64,000 bases of DNA from Hypomesus transpacificus (taxonomy: Eukaryota > Chordata > Actinopteri > Osmeriformes > Osmeridae), in the NCBI RefSeq assembly GCF_021917145.1, contig NW_025813796.1, positions 496,001 through 560,000 on the forward strand, written 5' to 3'. This document shows positions 63,906 through 64,000 of the stretch, piece after piece. The notes beneath the pieces were generated by a model. It saw only the letters and a list, made by a program, of their open reading frames with translations, had not been told where the DNA came from and made no database searches. The position numbers and the translations under genes were made by a program. How positions within the stretch are numbered: the first letter of the stretch is position 1; each line of letters begins with the position of its first letter.

Positions 63906-64000
63906 AAGAAAAAACACACCGCAAAGCCAGTGAAAACGCGGTTGCGGTCCACCATATACATGTCACTCACATCCCTTTGATACTCGCATTCCTGACCTGG

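Overview
This is vertebrate nuclear DNA, almost certainly from a teleost fish. The genes have many short exons with GT-AG introns. There are tRNA-derived SINEs with the fish-type 3' tail, abundant (CA)n, (CT)n and poly(G)/poly(C) tracts, and a fish-type prion-like gene with Tyr-Gly-Pro-rich repeats. I cannot name the species. There is no operon, phage, CRISPR array or bacterial-type system here.

Layout from left to right: (1) a prion-protein-like gene on the minus strand (CDS 3662 to 2163), with a 163-bp tandem duplication downstream; (2) pptc7, a mitochondrial PP2C-type phosphatase, plus strand, six exons from 5453 to 10478 and a long 3' UTR; (3) tbc1d10a (EPI64), a Rab GTPase-activating protein, plus strand, nine exons from 14779 to 19495; (4) a gene-poor stretch of about 9 kb full of simple repeats; (5) an intronless apelin receptor, plus strand, 30464 to 31528; (6) about 5 kb of intergenic DNA; (7) nfkbil1, plus strand, four exons, 37557 to 39067; (8) atp6v0a2, the a2 subunit of the V-ATPase V0 sector, plus strand, twenty exons, 40878 to 46796; (9) an orphan signal-peptide exon on the plus strand (48921 to 48990) next to a 100-N assembly gap (49079 to 49178); (10) the N-terminal half of a hyaluronan-binding lectican proteoglycan on the minus strand (56554 to 49849), whose C-terminal EGF, lectin and CCP exons are missing; (11) a repeat-rich gene-free stretch; (12) a probable last coding exon of an unidentified minus-strand gene at 63905 to 63694.

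The genes do not form a pathway. They are unrelated housekeeping, signalling and matrix genes. Exon boundaries were derived by hand from splice consensus, reading phase and recalled family sequences. In all four complete multi-exon genes the phases close exactly (PPTC7 297 aa, TBC1D10A 472 aa, NFKBIL1 364 aa, ATP6V0A2 849 aa).

The most unusual signals are structural. Simple repeats or long homopolymers begin within about 20 nt of the 5' splice site in at least nine introns, and a SINE begins at the fifth base of a pptc7 intron. A short imperfectly palindromic element is shared by two atp6v0a2 introns, and one SINE carries an internal 133-bp tandem duplication. The lectican gene lacks its 3' half beside an assembly gap.
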